From assembly GCA_910577955.1 (NCBI GenBank), contig CAJTNC010000004.1, positions 62,001 to 126,000 of the forward strand: a stretch of 64,000 nt of DNA, given 5' to 3'. This DNA comes from an uncultured Lachnospiraceae bacterium. Its GTDB lineage: Bacteria; Bacillota; Clostridia; Lachnospirales; Lachnospiraceae. The notes beneath the pieces are model-generated. The model made no database searches and was not told where the DNA came from. It saw only the letters and a program-made list of their open reading frames with translations. Below are positions 34,121-43,133 of this stretch, one piece after another. Both the position numbers and the translations under genes were made by a program. Each line of letters starts with the position of its first letter. The first letter of the stretch is position 1.

Positions 34121-35260
34121 ATGGAGGTAAAGTTAAAAAAGTATTTTCCGATGATCAGAGAGAGGAAGGAGCTTCTGGCGGAGATTGAGGAAAATGAAGC
34201 ACTCCGGGAAATGTTTGCGGGCTGGGAAAGGGGGCAGCAGGAGGGATTTTTGGATATTTGCACGGGTGTGCGGGGATTAAAGTTTTTGCAGGACAGTTTT
34301 TTTAAGGAAATCCTGAATCCGGAGTACGTGCCGGAGCGATTTAATGATTTTCTTTCTTGTCTGCTGGAGGAGAAGGTCAGGGTGCTGAAAGTTCTGGCTG
34401 GGGATTCTGTGAGGATTGCGGATGAGGCGTCGCTGTTGATCACGGATATTGTGGTGGAGTTAGAGGATGGGAGCATAGCGAACGTCGAGATGCAGAAGAT
34501 AGGGTATCTGTTTCCGGGGCAGCGATGCGCCTGCTATTCCGCAGATTTACTGCTCCGACAGTATAAGAGAGTGCGCAGCGAAAAGAAAAAGAAGTTTGGC
34601 TATCGTGACGTTAAGAATGTATATACGATAGTATTGTTTGAAAAAAGCCCGAGAGAGTTTCATGAATATCAGGATAAATATTGTCATTTTTTTGAACAGA
34701 AGTCGGATACGGGGTTAAAATTGGAACTACTGCAGAAATATGTGCTTATTTCCCTTGACATCTTTGCAAGATATCAACAAAATAATAATATCAGTGAAAA
34801 GAGGGAGGCATGGCTGACGCTGTTAGCATGTGATAAACCGGAAAAGATCGTGGCTTTGATAGAGAAGTATCCGGAATTTCGCCGGATATATGAGGAGGGC
34901 TATGAGATCTGCCGGAATACAGAAAGGGTGATGGAGATGTTCTCGAAGGAATTGTATGAGCTTGACAGAAATACGGTGCAGTACATGATTGACGAGCAGC
35001 AGGAGACGCTGGAAGCCCAGCGAGAGACACTGGATGTCCAGCGGGAAGAACTGGAAGCCCAGCGAGAGACACTGGATGTCCAGCGGGAAGAACTGGAAGC
35101 CCAGCGGGAAGAACTGGATGCTCTGCGGGAAGAAATTGAACGTCTGTATAAGGGCACAATAAGTATGTTAAGGAGCCTTAACATGACCGATCAAGAGATC
35201 ACCGCAAGACTGTGTGCCCAGTACCGGATAGAAGAGAAGGAAGCGCAAAAGTATTTATAA
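34121..35260 (+). CDS. Rpn-family PD-(D/E)XK nuclease / putative transposase-like protein
   Basis: A 379-residue protein of the Rpn (recombination-promoting nuclease, PDDEXK_2) family. The predicted active site lies in ITDIVVELEDGSIANVEMQ near residues 107-126, with Asp, a Glu and the ExQ variant of the ExK motif. N-terminal residues 1-100 are helical and charged. Residues about 290-340 form a coiled coil of near-identical heptads (LEAQRET, LDVQREE) encoded by tandem 21-base units. The start at 34121 is 7 bases after AAAGGAGG; an ATG 6 bases earlier is too close. Relatives are often present in many copies per genome; whether this one is mobile is not shown, and no terminal repeats were seen. 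Confidence 0.82.
   Translation: MEVKLKKYFPMIRERKELLAEIEENEALREMFAGWERGQQEGFLDICTGVRGLKFLQDSFFKEILNPEYVPERFNDFLSCLLEEKVRVLKVLAGDSVRIADEASLLITDIVVELEDGSIANVEMQKIGYLFPGQRCACYSADLLLRQYKRVRSEKKKKFGYRDVKNVYTIVLFEKSPREFHEYQDKYCHFFEQKSDTGLKLELLQKYVLISLDIFARYQQNNNISEKREAWLTLLACDKPEKIVALIEKYPEFRRIYEEGYEICRNTERVMEMFSKELYELDRNTVQYMIDEQQETLEAQRETLDVQREELEAQRETLDVQREELEAQREELDALREEIERLYKGTISMLRSLNMTDQEITARLCAQYRIEEKEAQKYL
35009..35134 (+). repeat. Tandem 21/42-bp heptad-coding repeat
   Basis: Six 21-base units; the first four form two identical 42-base copies (35009-35050 and 35051-35092). They code alternating LEAQRET and LDVQREE heptads of a coiled coil. The perfect 42-base duplication suggests recent expansion and possible length variation between strains. 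Confidence 0.92.
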
Positions 35261-35407
35261 AAAAGAAAGGTTTTGCAGAAAAGATAAAGAGGTATTGTGC
35301 TGTTTCAATAGAGAACGGGGCGGTGGAAGTGATGAGATGGGTTTCCATAGCTCCGTTTTTTATATTCAAGAGTGGGTGTTTCGGGCGTCCGGCACTATTA
35401 AAAATGA

Positions 35408-35436
35408 TTGAATATAGAAACCGGATGTGGTAAAAT
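35408..35436 (+). promoter_or_regulatory. Predicted pyrE promoter
   Basis: TTGAAT, a 17-base spacer and TAAAAT, 63 bases before the pyrE start. No pyrimidine attenuator or riboswitch is recognised in the gap. Confidence 0.55.
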
Positions 35437-35499
35437 TGGTAAAAAATAAATTTATTAGACAGGGCTTTGCAACGAATAAAGCGGAGGGGCTTGAATATT

Positions 35500-36171
35500 A
35501 TGGAAAGATATAAAGAGGAATTTATCGAATTTATGGTGGACAGCGATGTTTTGAAATTCGGTGATTTTGTCACAAAGAGCGGCAGGAAGACTCCCTTTTT
35601 TGTGAATACGGGATTTTACAGAACAGGGACTCAGCTCCGTAAGCTTGGCGGCTATTATGCAAAGGCTATCTACGACAAATTCGGACTTGATTTTGACGTT
35701 TTGTTCGGACCTGCCTATAAGGGAATTCCGCTGTCTGTGGCGGCATCCATGGCCATTTCTGAACAGTATGGCAAGGATATAAAATATTGTTCCAACAGGA
35801 AAGAAATAAAGGATCACGGCGATAAAGGGATTTTGCTTGGAAGTCCGCTTGCGGCCGGAGAAAGAGTATTGCTGATCGAGGATGTGACCACGGCGGGTAC
35901 TTCCATCGGGGAGACTTTGCCTATTATCCGCGCGCAGGGCGATGTGCAGGTCTGCGGTCTTGTGGTCAGTGTGGATCGCATGGAGCGGGGCAGTGGCGAT
36001 AAGAGTGCTCTGGCGGAAATCTCCGAGACTTACGGTTTTCCTACGGCGGCGATCGTGACGATGGAGGAAGTGGTGGAACATCTGCATAACCGTCCGTATA
36101 ATGGGAAAGTTTATATTGATGACGCGCTTAAAGGGGCAATCGATACTTATTATGAACAGTACGGGGTATAA
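35500..36171 (+). CDS. pyrE: Orotate phosphoribosyltransferase
   Basis: Makes orotidine 5'-phosphate from orotate and PRPP, the fifth step of UMP synthesis. 223 residues. The PRPP-binding motif is VLLIEDVTTAGTSIGE near residues 125-140. The N-terminal segment FVTKSGRKTPFFVNTG matches the orotate-binding loop region, and FGPAYKGIPLSV is a conserved block. The start at 35500 follows GGAGGGG by 9 bases. It is separate from pyrF (21.2 kb) in this window and has its own promoter. Confidence 0.95.
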   Translation: MERYKEEFIEFMVDSDVLKFGDFVTKSGRKTPFFVNTGFYRTGTQLRKLGGYYAKAIYDKFGLDFDVLFGPAYKGIPLSVAASMAISEQYGKDIKYCSNRKEIKDHGDKGILLGSPLAAGERVLLIEDVTTAGTSIGETLPIIRAQGDVQVCGLVVSVDRMERGSGDKSALAEISETYGFPTAAIVTMEEVVEHLHNRPYNGKVYIDDALKGAIDTYYEQYGV

Positions 36172-36236
36172 AGCGGCGGACGGCAGGAGGCATATCGGCA
36201 GAAGGACTGTGGGATCTGGTATAGAAAGGAGCAGAG

Positions 36237-36389
36237 ATGGAAGAGAAAACTTTTAAGACATTAAACGGGACAGGTGCACTGAATATTGCGCTGGGGGTAA
36301 TTGGTATCGTGGCAGGTGTGGCCGGCGGCGTACTGTTGATCATCAGCGGTGCGAAGCTTCTTTCCAGAAAATCAAAAATGCTGTTTTAG
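36237..36389 (+). CDS. Small single-pass membrane protein, 50 residues
   Basis: A short gene with ATG at 36237, AAGGAG upstream and TAG at 36387-36389. The product starts MEEKTFKTLNGTGALNI, continues as one Gly/Val-rich hydrophobic helix (about 15-38) and ends in a basic tail (LLSRKSKML). No homology is recognised. It sits between pyrE and a second small membrane-protein gene, and a hairpin terminator begins 8 bases after its stop. The ribosome site, length and charge pattern support a real gene. Confidence 0.6.
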   Translation: MEEKTFKTLNGTGALNIALGVIGIVAGVAGGVLLIISGAKLLSRKSKMLF

Positions 36390-36396
36390 GATGGAC

Positions 36397-36424
36397 GGGT
36401 ACTTTCCGCGGGAAGTGCCCTTTT
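36397..36424 (+). terminator. Rho-independent terminator
   Basis: Stem GGGTACTTTCC / GGGAAGTGCCC (one G-T pair, one weak pair) with a 2-4 base loop and TTTT, just after the 50-residue gene. It separates it from the next gene. Confidence 0.6.
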
Positions 36425-36453
36425 CGCATATGAAGACCAAGGGAGTAGGACCG

Positions 36454-36771
36454 ATGGCAAAAAAGAATTACATTTTTACAAACAAGGAGCATCCTAAAAA
36501 AGCAATCATGTCAACCATACTGGGGGTACTGTCGGCCGGTTCTCTGATTCTGGCGGCTTATCTGTCTTATGCAGATCGGGGGGCGGAGAACGTGCGGTAT
36601 GGCACGGCTTGCTTTCTTGCTATGATCTTTGCCTTTATCGGTGTGATACTAGGGACACTGGGAAGAATGGAAAAAGATAAGTTTTATCTGTTTTGTTATA
36701 TTGGAATTGCGTTGAATCTGGCGGCGATCGGGCTGGTGAGCCTAATCCTGTATGCGGGAGCGCTGCTTTAG
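36454..36771 (+). CDS. Small polytopic membrane protein (DUF6142-like)
   Basis: A 105-residue protein with three predicted helices (about 16-36, 47-66 and 77-101) and a basic N-terminus (MAKKNYIFTNKEHPKKAIM). It resembles the short DUF6142 family of Clostridia from recall. The start at 36454 follows GGGAGTAGGACCG; the open frame further upstream passes through the preceding terminator and is not used. The aminopeptidase gene follows after 17 bases. The function is unknown. Confidence 0.65.
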   Translation: MAKKNYIFTNKEHPKKAIMSTILGVLSAGSLILAAYLSYADRGAENVRYGTACFLAMIFAFIGVILGTLGRMEKDKFYLFCYIGIALNLAAIGLVSLILYAGALL

Positions 36772-36788
36772 TCAGGAGGGGATAACGG

Positions 36789-38897
36789 ATGTCTTTATAC
36801 AAAGAAAAGGAAAAATTTTGTGAGGAGAGACTGGAACTGGCTGAAAACCGGATTTTGGAATTGATAGAAGAACTTTCGGTAAAGCTGGAAGAAAAGAACG
36901 GCAAGCCGGATGGGCATGAAGCGTTTTTGCAGTATTTCCTCAGTCAGTTTTCCTTTTGCAACGTTTGCTGCAAACTGAACAGATATTTGAGAAGCGGCAA
37001 TGATGCGGCGGATTCGCTGGAAGAGCGGCGGGAATTGAACAGGGGGCTTTACGAGGAGATACTTCCTTCAAATTACGACACGAGCTGGTCAAACCCCGTG
37101 TTTTGTCAGAAAAATTTGGGCGAATACGGACAGATTCTGTGCGTGCTGGCGGCGGAGATGCGAGCCCAGATTTCGGCCTGCTATGAGATGCGGGCACAGG
37201 AACTGGTCATCAGACAGGAACTTCTGTTAGAGATATACGGCGCGTTTGAAAGCGCTTGGGCGGAGGGAGAGCATGGGCCGAAGTCGGAGGAACTGTCGGA
37301 AATGCTTTACTGGTATGTCAGTGATTACTCAGAGATCATCATGGAGAGACGGGTGAGCCAGCAGGTGGATCCGGGGGAGGACTTCTGTACAAAGATCGTG
37401 ATGGAGTCAGATCTGTCAGACAACCGTTTTTTATATGCCTACGGAGAATATGTAACCGTGCAGGAGGAGAAGATGGCGGATTATCTGCGCAGCCTGCCGG
37501 AGGAAAAAATACAGTTGATCGCGGATACTTACACGGAAGGGTACCGCAAGGGCTTTGAACTGGCAGGCATAGATCTGTCAAAGAAAAAAACAGTGAATAT
37601 CCGTTACCATCTGGGATTTGAGAGGATTATCCGGGCGGCGGTGAATAATTTTGAAAAAATGGGACTTAGGCCCGTTATATACAGACAGGCTGTCAGCATA
37701 CTGGAAAATAAGGGGATCAATCGTATCGGAGTCTTCGGCGCGGCGGCGAATAAGCAGTTCGACTACGATCATAAAGAAGACATCGGGCTGGTTTTGGATA
37801 AAAAACTTGTGAACCGGAAACTGGAAGTGCTCAGGTGCTGTTTTGAGACCCACAGGGAGTGGGCATATGCCCACGCGGGCCCCGCTGTGATGGAAATCTT
37901 CGGAGAAGCGGATTTTACGCCGGAAAATAAGGATGGAGCGGTAAAACTGTCCGAAAAGCAACAGAAACTTTCCGTGGAATACACATCCGGCGCAGGACAG
38001 ATCACTAATGAATATATTAAGGGAGAAGAGCGCAGTTTTACGATCATCGCTTTTCCGGTGCCGGATATCGGGGAGAGATTTTCGGAGATTTTTGACGAGA
38101 CAATGCGGATCAATACGCTTGATTATAATCTGTACCGTGACATGCAGCAAAAGATTATCGATGCGCTGGATGAGGCGGAATACTGTATTATAAAAGGGAT
38201 GGGAAAAAACCGCACTGACATGAAGGTGATGCTGCATAAGCTGACAGACAGGGAGCGCCAGACAAATTTTGAAAACTGTGTGGCGGATGTGAATATTCCC
38301 GTGGGGGAAGTGTTCACTTCACCGGTGCTTGCGGGGACTGCTGGCACGCTCCATGTGACAAAGGTGTTCTTAAACGAACTGCGGTATGAAAATCTTGAAC
38401 TTAAATTTGAGGACGGTATGGTGACGGACTATGGCTGCACAAACTTTGAGACGGAAGCGGAAAACAGAAAGCTGGTGAAAGATACGGTACTCTTCCACCA
38501 TGATTCTCTGCCTCTCGGGGAGTTTGCCATCGGCACAAATACCACGGCCTATGTGGCGGCAAAACGCCTGCAGATCGAAGAAAAGCTGCCAATCTTGATA
38601 GCGGAGAAGATGGGGCCGCACTTTGCGGTGGGGGATACCTGTTACTCTCATGCGGAGGATCTGGCGGTTCATAATCCTGACGGGAAGGAGATTATTGCAA
38701 GGGATAACGAGATATCCCTTCTCAGAAAAGAACATCCGGAACAGGCTTACTTTAACTGTCATACGGATATTACGATACCCTATGATGAGCTGGGGGAGGT
38801 CTCTGCGGTCAGGGCGGACGGAAGCGTTGCGACGATCATAAAAGAGGGACGTTTTGTGCTGCCGGAATGCGGCAGGTTAAATCAAGCATTTGAATAA
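36789..38897 (+). CDS. M29-type aminopeptidase with long N-terminal extension
   Basis: A 702-residue predicted metallo-aminopeptidase of family M29 (AmpS/PepS/aminopeptidase T). The C-terminal about 430 residues hold the family core: NIPVGEVFTSPV with a metal Glu, LPLGEFAIGTNT, KMGPHFAVGDTCYSHAED with a second Glu/His set, and FNCHTDI with the His/Asp pair. The first about 260 residues are an added helical region, making the protein nearly twice the usual 410-420 residues. No signal peptide, so cytosolic peptide turnover is likely. The RBS is AGGAGGGG. The role of the extension is unknown. Confidence 0.87.
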   Translation: MSLYKEKEKFCEERLELAENRILELIEELSVKLEEKNGKPDGHEAFLQYFLSQFSFCNVCCKLNRYLRSGNDAADSLEERRELNRGLYEEILPSNYDTSWSNPVFCQKNLGEYGQILCVLAAEMRAQISACYEMRAQELVIRQELLLEIYGAFESAWAEGEHGPKSEELSEMLYWYVSDYSEIIMERRVSQQVDPGEDFCTKIVMESDLSDNRFLYAYGEYVTVQEEKMADYLRSLPEEKIQLIADTYTEGYRKGFELAGIDLSKKKTVNIRYHLGFERIIRAAVNNFEKMGLRPVIYRQAVSILENKGINRIGVFGAAANKQFDYDHKEDIGLVLDKKLVNRKLEVLRCCFETHREWAYAHAGPAVMEIFGEADFTPENKDGAVKLSEKQQKLSVEYTSGAGQITNEYIKGEERSFTIIAFPVPDIGERFSEIFDETMRINTLDYNLYRDMQQKIIDALDEAEYCIIKGMGKNRTDMKVMLHKLTDRERQTNFENCVADVNIPVGEVFTSPVLAGTAGTLHVTKVFLNELRYENLELKFEDGMVTDYGCTNFETEAENRKLVKDTVLFHHDSLPLGEFAIGTNTTAYVAAKRLQIEEKLPILIAEKMGPHFAVGDTCYSHAEDLAVHNPDGKEIIARDNEISLLRKEHPEQAYFNCHTDITIPYDELGEVSAVRADGSVATIIKEGRFVLPECGRLNQAFE

Positions 38898-38923
38898 TAT
38901 GACAAAATGGTGAGGAAAGGACA

Positions 38924-40795
38924 ATGAAGAACTGGAAATTAAGCAGAAAAATCACATAGGAATCATGTTGATCGTTACGTTGTGTATGGGGTTGCTGTAT
39001 TTTACGGCAAACAAAACTATGAACAGTATGATGCAGGAGTCTGAGCGCAGCCATATGGAGAGCATGCTGAAAGGGCAGGCAGGTCTGGTTGAGGAGTATG
39101 TGATGCATCAAGAGGATCTGTTGTCAGCTTACAGTAAATCCCAGTCTGTCAAAGCATTGTTAAAAGATACGGAGAATAAGGAAAAATTTAATGCCGCTCA
39201 GGATTATACAGTAAAGTATTACGAAGGATTGGAAAACTGGGAAGGCCTTTACATAGGAGAATGGAATACACATGTGATAGCGCACTCAAACCCGAAAGTG
39301 ATCGGCGTCGTGACGAGGGAAGGAGAAGGATTAAAAGCGCTGCAGGATGAAATGACATCTAGAAACGGGTTGTATGATGCGGGGATTATCGCTTCTCCGG
39401 CCTCGGGGAAACTGATACTGTCCATGTACTGTCCCGTATTTGACAACGATGGGAAAACGATTTTGGGCTATGTGGGCGGCGGTCCTTTTGTGGAAGGATT
39501 AGAGACTCTTTTGGACGAACTCAAAAGCGAAGGCGATACTGCAGGCTACTATATGATCAATGTGGAGACCGGTACATATATTTTTGCAGATGACAAATCG
39601 CTGATAGCAACCGAAATGCACGACGAAATGCTGATCAATATCATGGATGAGATAAAGAAAGGACAGAGCACGGGAGAGGTTGTCTATCAGGGGACGGATG
39701 AAAAGTATATTGCGGCTTACGACTATATTGACGAACACGGGTGGGCCGTTGTATCGCTGTGACAGCGAGAGCAATATTTACAGGACCACCCGTGAAAATA
39801 TGCTGGTTCTTGGGAAAATCTGCATTACCTTTGTGGTGCTGATAAGCGCCCTGTCCTTTGTGATGATCGTGATCAGTATGCAGCCTCTTCGGTATGTAAA
39901 AGAAGCTACTCTGCAGCTTAGTGAACTAAAATTGCAGAAGAACAAGAAACTGGAGCCCTGGATAGGAAAAAGAAGTGAGATCGGAAGAATCGCGACGGCC
40001 ATGGATTCTTTGTATAATGCGCTGGGAGAAATGGTGGCCACACTTTCCGACTGTTCTTACTCCCTCAGCGACTCAGCCGTAGCAATGCGGAATTCATCGG
40101 ATGTCCTCATATCCTGTGTATCGGATAATTCTAAAGCGACAGCGACTTTTGCGGAGCATACGGAGCAGATCAATATCGCGGTAGCCAAAGTGGATGAAGA
40201 AGTGGGAGAGATTGCTCAGGTTGTTTCGGAAGTGTAGCAGCAGATAAAAGAAGGAAGCTTACAGGGGACGGAATTACTGGGTAAAGTGGAAAAGATGCAG
40301 CATTTGGCGGATGATACTATGGTAAATACGAGTCGTCAGATTATGGAGAATCAGGGAGAGATAGAAAAAGCTATGGAGAAACTGCAGAGCCTGATGCGCA
40401 TCGATGAGATGGCGGCGAAGATCCTGAGCATTGCAGGACAGACGAATCTGCTGTCGTTAAATGCATCCATCGAGGCGGCCAGAGCCGGCGAGGCAGGCAG
40501 GGGATTTGCAGTGGTAGCGGAGGAGATCGGTGATCAGGCAAGCAATTCCTCCGAAGCGGCGACACAGATTCAGGCGATCTGCAACGAGACAAAGGATAAT
40601 ATCGAACAGGTGCAGAATATCCAGAATCAGATCAGAGAAGTGTCGGACGTGCCGGGCAGCGAGAGTACCAGAAGCGAGGACATGATAGATAAGGCGAGAC
40701 AGACAGAGGAAACTACGAAGGCGATGACGGTGATCGTTGACAGGAATCAGGAGAATGCAAAGGCAATCAGTGGGATCGTCAAACGGTTTTCCTGA
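38924..40795 (+). pseudogene. Broken methyl-accepting chemotaxis protein gene
   Basis: Remnant of a chemoreceptor. It starts at ATG 38924 (MKNWKLSRKIT) after AGGAAAGG and reaches a stop at 38957. It continues in another frame with a transmembrane helix and a dCache-type sensor (to 39762). It then shifts frame again at about 39755 (GWAVVS, then CDSESNIYRTTREN), with a second membrane helix and HAMP-like region. An in-frame TAG stops it at 40235-40237. The signalling tip is intact further on (GQTNLLSLNASIEAARAGEAGRGFAVVAEEI). So two frameshifts and one amber codon interrupt one receptor, and the C-terminal bundle is also short. Sequencing error could explain single shifts but hardly all three. 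Confidence 0.88.
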
Positions 40796-40813
40796 TAGGA
40801 CAGGAACAATTTT
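40789..40813 (+). terminator. Weak hairpin after the chemoreceptor remnant
   Basis: TTCCTG / CAGGAA stem of 6 bp with a 6-base loop, then CAATTTT. The stop codon of the remnant lies in the loop. Marginal as a terminator. Confidence 0.35.
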
Positions 40814-40825
40814 CCCGTTTGCATA

Positions 40826-40854
40826 TTGCATAGAATGCGAAATTCGGCTACACT
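40826..40854 (+). promoter_or_regulatory. Predicted promoter of the purEMND operon
   Basis: TTGCAT, a 17-base spacer and TACACT, about 45 bases before purE. The short leader holds no purine riboswitch that can be recognised. Confidence 0.5.
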
Positions 40855-40899
40855 ATATGCAGTTTGGGCAAAAAAAGAGGAATACAGGAGGATGTGGAT

Positions 40900-41406
40900 A
40901 TGGCACAGGTTGGAATTGTAATGGGCAGCGATTCAGATATGCCGGTGATGGCGAAGGCGGCAGAGATTCTGGAACGGTTAGGTATTGGTTATGAAATGAC
41001 GATCATTTCGGCCCACAGGGAACCGGAAGAATTTTTCGCGTATGCAAAGGGCGCCGAGGAAAAAGGCTTTAAGGTGATCATTGCAGGCGCGGGTATGGCG
41101 GCTCATCTGCCGGGTATGTGCGCTGCTATCTTTCCTATGCCGGTGATCGGGATTCCGATGCATACCACATCTCTCGGCGGGAGGGATTCTCTGTATTCCA
41201 TCGTGCAGATGCCCTCCGGCATTCCGGTGGCTACGGTCGCCATAAACGGCGGCGTCAATGCAGGGCTTTTGGCGGCGAAAATTCTCGCCACATCGGATGG
41301 GACGCTTCTTGGGAAGCTGAAAGATTACAGTGAGAACATGAAGCGTGAAGTGCAGGAGAAAGATAAGAAGCTGCAGGAAACCGGATATAAAAAATACAGC
41401 AAATAA
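40900..41406 (+). CDS. purE: N5-carboxyaminoimidazole ribonucleotide mutase
   Basis: Moves the carboxyl group from N5-CAIR to form CAIR in purine synthesis. 168 residues of the class I type. GIVMGSDSDMPVM at the N-terminus, ISAHREPEEF carrying the active His (usual form SAHRTP), AGAGMAAHLPGM, and SLYSIVQMPSGIPVATVAI are the family blocks. The start at 40900 follows AGGAGGATGTGGAT. First gene of an operon with purM, purN and purD. purK, normally needed to supply N5-CAIR, is not in the window. Confidence 0.95.
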   Translation: MAQVGIVMGSDSDMPVMAKAAEILERLGIGYEMTIISAHREPEEFFAYAKGAEEKGFKVIIAGAGMAAHLPGMCAAIFPMPVIGIPMHTTSLGGRDSLYSIVQMPSGIPVATVAINGGVNAGLLAAKILATSDGTLLGKLKDYSENMKREVQEKDKKLQETGYKKYSK

Positions 41407-41420
41407 GCGGGAGAACAGAT

Positions 41421-42446
41421 ATGGATTACAAAAAAGCAGGCGTGGATATCGAGGCGGGTTACAAGTCCGTGGAACTGATGAAGCAGTATGTGAAAAAGAC
41501 CATGCGCCCGGAAGCGCTGGGAGGGCTTGGGGGGTTTTCCGGAGCTTTTTCCATGGAGCGCTTCAAGGACATGGAAAAACCGACACTTGTGTCAGGGACG
41601 GACGGCGTGGGTACTAAATTGAAACTGGCGTTTGTGCTGGACAAGCATGATACAATAGGAATAGACTGTGTGGCCATGTGCGTCAACGATATCGTCTGCG
41701 CAGGCGGGGAACCGCTATTCTTTCTGGACTATATTGCCTGCGGGAAAAATTATCCGGAGAAGATAGCTGCTATTGTGAAAGGAGTGGCGGAAGGCTGTGT
41801 GCAGTCGGAAGCTGCGCTGATCGGCGGAGAGACGGCGGAGCATCCGGATCTTATGCCGGAGGAGGAGTACGATTTGGCCGGTTTTGCGGTGGGGATCGTG
41901 GATGAAAAAGATATGATCACCGGCGAAGATATCGCGCCCGGAGACGCACTCATCGGTATTGCCAGTACCGGCGTGCATTCCAATGGATTTTCCCTCGTCA
42001 GAAAAGTGTTTGAGATGACGGCGGAAAGCTTGAATACTTACTATGATGAGTTGGGCGTCACTTTGGGTGAGGCGCTGCTTGCGCCCACCAGAATTTATGT
42101 GAAGGCATTGAAAGCCGTGAAAGCGTTGGGCGTTTGCATCAAAGGGTGCAGTCATATCACAGGCGGCGGCTTTTATGAGAATATTCCGAGAATGCTGCCG
42201 GAGGGCGTCTGCGCTGTCATCCGGAAAGACAGCTACGAGATACCGCCTATCTTTAGGCTGCTGCAGGAAAAGGGCGGTATAGAAGAGAAAATGATGTATA
42301 ATACTTACAATATGGGCCTGGGTATGGTGCTGGCGGTGGACGAGAGGGATGCGCAGCGGACCCTTGCAGCTTTGAGGGAAGCAGGTGAGAAAGCTTACCT
42401 TGTGGGCAGTGTGGAAGCGGGGGAAAAAGGAGTGCGGTTATGCTGA
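41421..42446 (+). CDS. purM: Phosphoribosylformylglycinamidine cyclo-ligase (AIR synthetase)
   Basis: ATP-dependent ring closure of FGAM to aminoimidazole ribonucleotide. 341 residues. Signature segments are GGFSGAF near residue 37, SGTDGVGTKLKLAF, DCVAMCVNDI, GGETAEHPDLMPEEEYDLAGF and ITGGGFYENIPRMLP. It follows purE by 14 bases with a GGGAG ribosome site and overlaps purN by 7 bases. The family call is secure. Confidence 0.96.
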   Translation: MDYKKAGVDIEAGYKSVELMKQYVKKTMRPEALGGLGGFSGAFSMERFKDMEKPTLVSGTDGVGTKLKLAFVLDKHDTIGIDCVAMCVNDIVCAGGEPLFFLDYIACGKNYPEKIAAIVKGVAEGCVQSEAALIGGETAEHPDLMPEEEYDLAGFAVGIVDEKDMITGEDIAPGDALIGIASTGVHSNGFSLVRKVFEMTAESLNTYYDELGVTLGEALLAPTRIYVKALKAVKALGVCIKGCSHITGGGFYENIPRMLPEGVCAVIRKDSYEIPPIFRLLQEKGGIEEKMMYNTYNMGLGMVLAVDERDAQRTLAALREAGEKAYLVGSVEAGEKGVRLC

Positions 42447-43117
42447 CACAACAGATGCCGGAGTGCGGGAAGCTGCGGGTTTTGGTATGTGTTTCCGGCG
42501 GCGGCACGAATCTGCAGGCTATCATAGATGCGAAAGCGGCGGGCAGGCTGAAAAATGCAGATCTTGTCCGAGTGATCGCAAATAAGCCGGAGGCTTACGC
42601 GCTGGAAAGAGCAAAGAAGGCAGGAATTGAAGGAGTCTGCGTTTCCCCGAAAGACTTTCCGGACAGGGAGGCGTTCCACAGGGCGTTTTTGGCGGCAGTG
42701 GAGGAGGCAGCCCCCGATTTGATCGTGCTGGCGGGTTTTTTGGTGGTTCTTCCGGAGGAGATGATCTCCCGCTACAGGAACCGCATTATCAATATTCATC
42801 CTTCTCTGATCCCATCCTTTTGCGGAACAGGATTTTACGGGCTGAAAGTACATGAAGCAGCTCTGGAAAGAGGGGTCAAAATAACCGGAGCTACGGTTCA
42901 TTTTGTAGATGAAGGAACCGACACAGGTCCGATCATCATGCAGAAGGCTGTTGCGGTAAAGGAAGATGATACGCCGGAAGTTTTGCAGCGCCGGGTTATG
43001 GAGGAAGCGGAATGGATTCTTTTGCCAAGGGCCATTGAGCTGATTGCGGCGGGGCGGGTGAAGACTGCCGCAGGGCAGGTATGTATCGAACAGGAAAAGG
43101 AACTTGATGAAATATAG
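42440..43117 (+). CDS. purN: Phosphoribosylglycinamide formyltransferase
   Basis: Transfers the formyl group from 10-formyltetrahydrofolate to GAR. 225 residues. VLVCVSGGGTNLQAIIDA is the nucleotide loop. AGFLVVLPEEMI and the catalytic NIHPSLIPSF (Asn and His) are clear, as is GATVHFVDEGTDTGPI with the third catalytic residue, Asp. It overlaps both purM and the sequence upstream of purD, indicating tight coupling. Confidence 0.95.
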   Translation: MLTQQMPECGKLRVLVCVSGGGTNLQAIIDAKAAGRLKNADLVRVIANKPEAYALERAKKAGIEGVCVSPKDFPDREAFHRAFLAAVEEAAPDLIVLAGFLVVLPEEMISRYRNRIINIHPSLIPSFCGTGFYGLKVHEAALERGVKITGATVHFVDEGTDTGPIIMQKAVAVKEDDTPEVLQRRVMEEAEWILLPRAIELIAAGRVKTAAGQVCIEQEKELDEI

Positions 43118-43133
43118 TCAGGAGAAAAAACAT

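Noticed and set aside
34791..35184. Repeat-rich minus-strand frames under the Rpn coiled coil
   Set aside because: They are the mirror of the tandem heptad DNA repeat, and no start signal precedes them.
34121..35260. Rpn gene as a complete insertion sequence
   Set aside because: No terminal inverted repeats or target duplications are visible at its borders.
40796..40899. Purine riboswitch before purE
   Set aside because: The 104-base leader has no recognisable riboswitch core and is too short to hold one together with the promoter.
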